64,000 nt of DNA, taken from positions 124,001-188,000 of the forward strand of contig NZ_RSFE01000005.1 of the NCBI RefSeq assembly GCF_004025325.1, read 5' to 3'. A program made the position numbers and the translations under genes. The notes under the pieces were generated by a model. It made no database searches. It saw nothing but the letters and a program-made list of their open reading frames with translations, and was not told the origin of the DNA. This stretch comes from Pseudidiomarina gelatinasegens (GTDB lineage: Bacteria > Pseudomonadota > Gammaproteobacteria > Enterobacterales > Alteromonadaceae). Positions 59,356 through 64,000 of the stretch are shown piece after piece. Each line of letters begins with the position of its first letter. The first letter of the stretch is position 1.

Positions 59356-61257
59356 ATGCCAAACACCAATTCTTACCACCAGCATTACGACGTGATCGTT
59401 ATCGGTGGTGGACACGCAGGCACCGAAGCAGCCCTTGCCGCAGCGCGCATGGGTTGTAATACCCTATTGCTTACACACAATATCGACACACTAGGGCAAA
59501 TGTCGTGTAACCCTGCAATTGGTGGGATTGGTAAAGGCCATTTGGTTAAAGAAATTGACGCCTTAGGCGGAGCAATGGCTATAGCTGCCGATAAAGCCGG
59601 CATTCAATTTCGTACACTGAATTCATCAAAAGGCCCAGCTGTTCGAGCAACACGGGCTCAAGCTGATCGCGCACTTTACAAAGCAGCGATTCGCCATACG
59701 TTAGAAAATCAGCCCAATTTAAGTTTGTTTCAACAAGCCTGTGACGACTTAATTGTTGAACATGATCGCGTTGTTGGTGTTGTCACCCAAATGGGCCTTA
59801 AATTCTCTGCTAAAACGGTCGTGTTAACCGTTGGTACATTTCTTGGTGGGCAGATACACATAGGCCTTAATAATTATCAAGGTGGTCGAGCAGGCGATCC
59901 TCCAGCTAACAATTTAGCGAAACGGCTGCGTGAATTGCCGTTACGCGTTGATCGTTTGAAAACCGGAACACCTCCGCGCATTGATGCGAAAACTGTCGAC
60001 TTCAGTGTCATGCAAGAACAACCCGGTGATCAACCAACACCTATTTTTTCGTTTATGGGATCACAAGCCGATCACCCGCAACAAATTTCGTGTTTCATTA
60101 CCCATACCAATGAAAAAACCCACGAAATTATTCATGGTGGTTTAGATCGTTCACCCATGTACTCTGGGGTGATTGAAGGTATTGGCCCACGTTACTGCCC
60201 GTCAATTGAAGACAAAGTAATGCGCTTCAGTGACAAAAATTCACATCAGATTTTTGTTGAACCGGAAGGGCTTAACACCAACGAACTTTATCCAAATGGT
60301 ATTTCAACGAGCTTACCGTTTGACGTACAAGTAGAATTGGTTCGTTCCATAAAAGGCTTTGAAAACGCACACATTACACGGCCAGGTTATGCCATCGAGT
60401 ATGACTATTTTGACCCGCGTGATTTAAAACAAACCTTGGAAACAAAATACATTCACGGGTTATTCTTTGCGGGCCAAATTAACGGTACCACTGGTTACGA
60501 AGAGGCTGGTGCGCAAGGTTTAGTTGCAGGTTTGAATGCTGCACGTCAGGTTCAAGACAAAGAAGGTTGGGCACCACGTCGTGATCAATCCTATATGGGT
60601 GTTTTGATTGATGACTTAAGCACTTTGGGCACCAAAGAACCTTACCGAATGTTCACATCGCGTGCCGAATACCGTCTTTTACTGCGTGAAGATAATGCCG
60701 ACATGCGTTTAACCGAAAAAGGCCGTGAACTTGGTTTGGTTGATGATGCGCGTTGGGCTGCATTTAATATAAAAATGGAAGCTATAGCGCAAGAGCAACA
60801 GCGTCTTCGCAGCACTTGGATTCATAAAGATCACCCAGCTGTTGCGCAAGTTAACGAAATTGTTAAAACGCCAATTACTCGTGAAGTGAACGGTGAAGAG
60901 TTATTACGCCGCCCAGAAATTACTTATGCCAACCTGATGACCATCGAAAGTATAGGGCCTGGCTTAACAGATAAAATTGCGGCCGAGCAAGTTGAAATTC
61001 AAACAAAATATGCGGGCTATATTTCACGTCAACAAGACGAAATAGCTAAGCAACAACGTCATGAAAATACCAAATTGCCGCTAGACTTTAACTATGCGAG
61101 CATAAAAGGCTTGTCAAACGAGGTGGTGGCGAAGTTAAATCAACATCAACCCGAAACAGTCGGCAAAGCGTCGCGTATTTCTGGTATTACCCCAGCTGCG
61201 ATTTCGATGTTGTTGGTTCATTTAAAAAAACAAGGACTACTGCGTAAAAGCGCTTAA
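59356..61257 (+). CDS. mnmG: tRNA uridine-5-carboxymethylaminomethyl modification enzyme MnmG (GidA)
   Basis: 633 aa, usual length. The N-terminal FAD motif is [19 protein letters not shown]; further family blocks are [46 protein letters not shown] and, late, [17 protein letters not shown]. With MnmE it modifies U34 of tRNAs. Here, as in E. coli, it is the first gene to the right of oriC. Confidence 0.98.
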   Translation: MPNTNSYHQHYDVIVIGGGHAGTEAALAAARMGCNTLLLTHNIDTLGQMSCNPAIGGIGKGHLVKEIDALGGAMAIAADKAGIQFRTLNSSKGPAVRATRAQADRALYKAAIRHTLENQPNLSLFQQACDDLIVEHDRVVGVVTQMGLKFSAKTVVLTVGTFLGGQIHIGLNNYQGGRAGDPPANNLAKRLRELPLRVDRLKTGTPPRIDAKTVDFSVMQEQPGDQPTPIFSFMGSQADHPQQISCFITHTNEKTHEIIHGGLDRSPMYSGVIEGIGPRYCPSIEDKVMRFSDKNSHQIFVEPEGLNTNELYPNGISTSLPFDVQVELVRSIKGFENAHITRPGYAIEYDYFDPRDLKQTLETKYIHGLFFAGQINGTTGYEEAGAQGLVAGLNAARQVQDKEGWAPRRDQSYMGVLIDDLSTLGTKEPYRMFTSRAEYRLLLREDNADMRLTEKGRELGLVDDARWAAFNIKMEAIAQEQQRLRSTWIHKDHPAVAQVNEIVKTPITREVNGEELLRRPEITYANLMTIESIGPGLTDKIAAEQVEIQTKYAGYISRQQDEIAKQQRHENTKLPLDFNYASIKGLSNEVVAKLNQHQPETVGKASRISGITPAAISMLLVHLKKQGLLRKSA

Positions 61258-61260
61258 CTC

Positions 61261-61881
61261 ATGCTGGCAAAATTACAAAAATTACTCGCACAGACCACGC
61301 TTTCGTTAAGTGACGATCAGCAACAAAAATTAGTGGTTTTAGTTGAACAACTGCATAAATGGAACAAAGCGTACAATTTAACGTCGGTGCGTGATCCACA
61401 GTTAATGTTAAGTCGCCATATCATGGATAGCCTTGTGGTATTACCGCATTTGCAGGGCCAACGTTTTATTGATGTGGGCACCGGGCCTGGTTTACCGGGC
61501 CTACCGCTAGCCATTGCTGCGCCAGATAAAGAATTTGTATTATTGGATAGTTTGGGTAAACGTATCCGTTTTATTCGTCAAATTTGCCATGAGTTGAAGC
61601 TTAAGAATGTAACAGCTGTGCAAAGTCGTGTAGAAGACTATCAACCTGACTTAAAATTTGATGGTGTGATAAGTAGAGCCTTTGCTTCGCTTAATGATAT
61701 GCTGACTTGGTGTCAGCATTTACCGAATAGTCAGGGTAAGTTTTATGCGCTTAAAGGCGTTTATCCTGAAGCTGAACTGGCTGATTTATCAGCGCAGTTT
61801 AGTGCTGAAGAAATAATTCGATTACAGGTTCCCGAGGCCGATGGCGAGCGTCATTTGGTGATTATAACAACGAGAGGTTAG
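61261..61881 (+). CDS. rsmG: 16S rRNA (guanine527-N7)-methyltransferase RsmG (GidB)
   Basis: 206 aa. The SAM-binding loop [16 protein letters not shown] is followed by [12 protein letters not shown], then [12 protein letters not shown] in the RsmG pattern. It methylates G527 in 16S rRNA; its loss gives low-level streptomycin resistance in other bacteria. Starts 3 bp after mnmG. Confidence 0.97.
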   Translation: MLAKLQKLLAQTTLSLSDDQQQKLVVLVEQLHKWNKAYNLTSVRDPQLMLSRHIMDSLVVLPHLQGQRFIDVGTGPGLPGLPLAIAAPDKEFVLLDSLGKRIRFIRQICHELKLKNVTAVQSRVEDYQPDLKFDGVISRAFASLNDMLTWCQHLPNSQGKFYALKGVYPEAELADLSAQFSAEEIIRLQVPEADGERHLVIITTRG

Positions 61882-61885
61882 TCCT

Positions 61886-62683
61886 GTGGGCAGAATCATT
61901 GCGGTTGCAAACCAAAAAGGCGGCGTGGGTAAAACCACCACGGCGGTGAATTTAGCTGCATCCATGGCTGCCACGCGCCGAAAGGTATTATTAATCGATT
62001 TAGACCCGCAAGGTAACGCGACCATGGGCAGCGGCGTTGATAAATACGACGTTGAAAATACTGCTTATGAGCTATTGGTTGAGCAAAAACCGATTGAAGA
62101 AGTCATTATTCGCGAAACCAGCGGTAAATATCATCTTGTTGCTGCAAACGGTGATACCACCGCCGCAGATATAAAGCTGATGGAAGAATTCGCACGGGAG
62201 CAACGTCTGGCAACAGCATTGAAGCCAGTTGTTGACCAGTACGACTTTATTTTCATTGACTGCCCGCCTTCGCTGAGCATGTTAACGGTTAACGCGATGG
62301 CCGCGGCAGACTCCGTATTGGTACCCATGCAATGTGAATATTTTGCATTGGAAGGGCTTACCGCACTTATGGACACCATTGAACGGCTTGCAGAAGCAGT
62401 AAACCCGCGCTTGGCAATCGAAGGCATACTGCGAACCATGTATGATCCGCGCAATCGCTTGGCTAATGATGTTTCCGAACAATTAAAAAATCATTTTGGC
62501 GAAAAAGTATATCGTACGGTAATACCACGTAACGTGCGCTTAGCTGAAGCGCCTAGCTTTGGTTCGCCAGCCATGTATTATGATAAGTCATCTTCTGGCG
62601 CAAAAGCTTATCTAGCTCTTGCTGGTGAATTAATCCGCCGTGCTGAACAACTAAAAAAAGCCGAAGCAGCGGCTGAAGCTTAA
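61886..62683 (+). CDS. parA: Chromosome partitioning ATPase ParA (Soj)
   Basis: 265 aa. The deviant Walker A KGGVGKTTTAVNLAAS is at the N-terminus, with LLIDLDPQGNATMGSG and the DCPPSLSMLTVNAM motif. GTG start at 61886 after GAGAGG. It works with ParB to move origins apart. Confidence 0.97.
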   Translation: MGRIIAVANQKGGVGKTTTAVNLAASMAATRRKVLLIDLDPQGNATMGSGVDKYDVENTAYELLVEQKPIEEVIIRETSGKYHLVAANGDTTAADIKLMEEFAREQRLATALKPVVDQYDFIFIDCPPSLSMLTVNAMAAADSVLVPMQCEYFALEGLTALMDTIERLAEAVNPRLAIEGILRTMYDPRNRLANDVSEQLKNHFGEKVYRTVIPRNVRLAEAPSFGSPAMYYDKSSSGAKAYLALAGELIRRAEQLKKAEAAAEA

Positions 62684-62697
62684 GGAAAAAACGCTTT

Positions 62698-63600
62698 ATG
62701 TCTGCCAAAAAACGAGGACTTGGACGCGGTTTAGACGCGTTACTAACAACGAGCAAAACAGCTCGCGATAAAGAACAGCATGACGACATACCAGCCGTTG
62801 ACTACACCAAGGGTGAGCTGCAAAAGCTCCCGATTGAATGGTTGCAGCCGGGTAAATATCAACCTCGTAAAGACATGACAGCGGAAGCTTTAGAAGATTT
62901 AGCCGCGTCAATTAAAGCCCAGGGCATTATTCAACCTATTGTTGTGCGCGAAGTTGCTCACGAAAAATACGAAATTATTGCCGGTGAACGCCGTTGGCGC
63001 GCATCGCAAATGGCTCGTTTAAGCGAAGTTCCTTGTTTGATAAAGCAAGTTCCCGATGAAGCGGCCGTGGCCATAGCCTTAATCGAGAACATACAGCGCG
63101 AAGACCTAAACGCAATGGAAGAAGCAACAGCCCTGCAGCGTTTACTCACTGAGTTTCAATTAACCCATCAAGAAGTAGCTGATGCAGTTGGTAAATCACG
63201 TGCAACAGTCACTAACTTACTGCGTTTGAATAATTTACAGCAAGAAACCAAAACCTTGTTGGAGCGCGGTGATATTGAGCTTGGTCACGCCAAATTGTTG
63301 CTCGCCCTAGAAGGGGAACCTCAGGCAGACATTGCGCGTCAAATCGCAGCCAAAGGCATGACCGTTCGTGAAGCCGAAAAACTTGTTCGTTTAGCCTTAG
63401 AACCTTCCAAAGAAAAACCTGAAAAACCGCAGCCTGATGCCGATATTCAGCGGCTTGAAACCCGTTTGAGCGAACGTCTTGGCGCGGCCGTTGCAATCAA
63501 CCACGGTCGCAAAGGAAAAGGTAAAGTTGTCATCAATTACAGCAGTTTAGACGAGCTGGATGGCATTCTTACCCACTTCCAGTTAGAACAGGACAGCTAA
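62698..63600 (+). CDS. parB: Chromosome partitioning protein ParB (Spo0J)
   Basis: 300 aa. Starts KKRGLGRGLDALL. CTP-binding domain motifs are YQPRKDM and IIAGERRWRASQMA, followed by IENIQREDLNAMEEA and a helix-turn-helix (HQEVADAVGKSRATVTNLLRL). It binds parS; I saw no consensus parS site in this window. Confidence 0.97.
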   Translation: MSAKKRGLGRGLDALLTTSKTARDKEQHDDIPAVDYTKGELQKLPIEWLQPGKYQPRKDMTAEALEDLAASIKAQGIIQPIVVREVAHEKYEIIAGERRWRASQMARLSEVPCLIKQVPDEAAVAIALIENIQREDLNAMEEATALQRLLTEFQLTHQEVADAVGKSRATVTNLLRLNNLQQETKTLLERGDIELGHAKLLLALEGEPQADIARQIAAKGMTVREAEKLVRLALEPSKEKPEKPQPDADIQRLETRLSERLGAAVAINHGRKGKGKVVINYSSLDELDGILTHFQLEQDS

Positions 63601-63614
63601 CCATCCCAATTTGT

Positions 63615-63642
63615 TTGCAATTAAACGCCAAATCTTTATACT
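63615..63642 (+). promoter_or_regulatory. Sigma-70-type promoter for the atp operon
   Basis: TTGCAA (63615-63620), 16 bp, TATACT (63637-63642), in the 73-bp gap after parB and about 30 bp before the atpI start. Near-consensus at both boxes. Confidence 0.65.
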
Positions 63643-63673
63643 ATCGCGGGCTTTTAACCGAGGTTTTTAGCCT

Positions 63674-64000
63674 GTGAATAAGACTCTAACAGCAAATGGA
63701 AAACAACTCGCAGCGAAGTTAATTCGCGCGCAAGCAGGCGCCATATTTTTATTGGCATGCGTGTTTTCCTTGGTACAACCCATTGCTGGATATACATATT
63801 TTTGGGGTGTTGTTGGCGGCGGAATGGCCGTGATGATTCCAACGGCACTTTTCGCGTGGCGCGCCTTTGCACAAGGTGGAGCCCGTGCGGCGAAAGAAAT
63901 CGTCAGTAACTTTTTTGCTGGTGAAGCTCTGAAAATAAGCTTCGCTGTGGCCTTGCTCATTGGCCTGTTGGTGTTCACAACGCTCCCGCATAGCGCGGTT
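63674..64000 (+). CDS. atpI: ATP synthase subunit I (AtpI), 5' part
   Basis: The frame opens at GTG 63674 (after GAGGTTTTTAGCCT) and is still open at the window end, giving 109 residues. The first membrane helix is AIFLLACVFSLV; later segments include FWGVVGGGMAVMIPTALFAWRAF and AKEIVSNFFAGEALKI, the usual AtpI pattern. AtpI assists c-ring assembly; the structural atp genes should follow outside the window. Confidence 0.88.
   Translation, partial: MNKTLTANGKQLAAKLIRAQAGAIFLLACVFSLVQPIAGYTYFWGVVGGGMAVMIPTALFAWRAFAQGGARAAKEIVSNFFAGEALKISFAVALLIGLLVFTTLPHSAV

Noticed and set aside
61886-63600. parS site near parAB
   Set aside because: No TGTTTCACGTGAAACA-like palindrome was found; CACGTG inside parB (near 63198) lacks the flanking bases.
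1-64000. Prophage, insertion sequence, integrase, attachment site or CRISPR signatures around the flagellar locus
   Set aside because: None seen; the case for transfer of the flagellar locus rests on gene content and position only.

Overview
The window is chromosomal DNA from a gammaproteobacterium, most likely of the order Alteromonadales; Idiomarinaceae is my best guess, at moderate confidence. The pointers are the mioC - oriC - mnmG - rsmG - parA - parB - atpI order at the right end, an mnmE tail at the left end, Dam (GATC)-rich origin sequence and moderate GC. In many relatives mnmE lies close to mioC/mnmG. Here about 57 kb separates them, most of it one flagellar locus.

Layout. 1-225: 3' end of mnmE. 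255-1403: SLC1-type symporter. 1405-10620 (minus): seven tightly packed genes encoding a TonB-dependent receptor, a membrane VTT-domain/flavin disulfide oxidoreductase fusion, a YnjB-YnjC-YnjD type ABC importer, a YnjF-like CDP-alcohol phosphatidyltransferase and a di-iron fatty acid/sterol hydroxylase. 10704-12758 (minus): DUF1499 protein, OmpA-type lipoprotein and DUF4199 protein.

12789-51616: an apparently complete flagellar locus of about 46 genes, arranged as in enteric and beta-proteobacterial FlhDC systems. It holds flhDC-motAB-flhB-flhA-flhF-(FlhG-like remnant)-fliA; fliD-fliS-fliT-second FliK-FlhB-tail protein; a YcgR/PilZ/HD-GYP fusion; fliC, an unknown gene and flaG; fliE divergent from fliF-fliR; flgB-flgL divergent from flgA-flgM-flgN. 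No chemotaxis genes and no FlrABC/sigma-54 regulators lie inside it. Seven sites fit the sigma-28 pattern TAAA-N15-GCCGATAA closely. They precede motA, fliD, the PilZ/HD-GYP gene, fliC, flaG, flgK and flgM, so the late class of the FlhDC > FliA cascade can be read directly from the DNA, with FlgM as anti-sigma factor.

51621-56929 (minus): an operon of mostly exported proteins (M1-like metallopeptidase, DUF6702, small membrane protein, PQQ-type sugar dehydrogenase, S1/P1 nuclease). 57127-58530: MASE1 protein with a degenerate GGDEF domain. 58542-64000: mioC, the replication origin with DnaA boxes and three AT-rich 13-mers, mnmG, rsmG, parA, parB and the start of atpI. No rRNA, tRNA, CRISPR, transposase, integrase or prophage genes were seen. 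Several start codons were moved to internal ATG/GTG/TTG codons that have good ribosome binding sites, as noted per gene.
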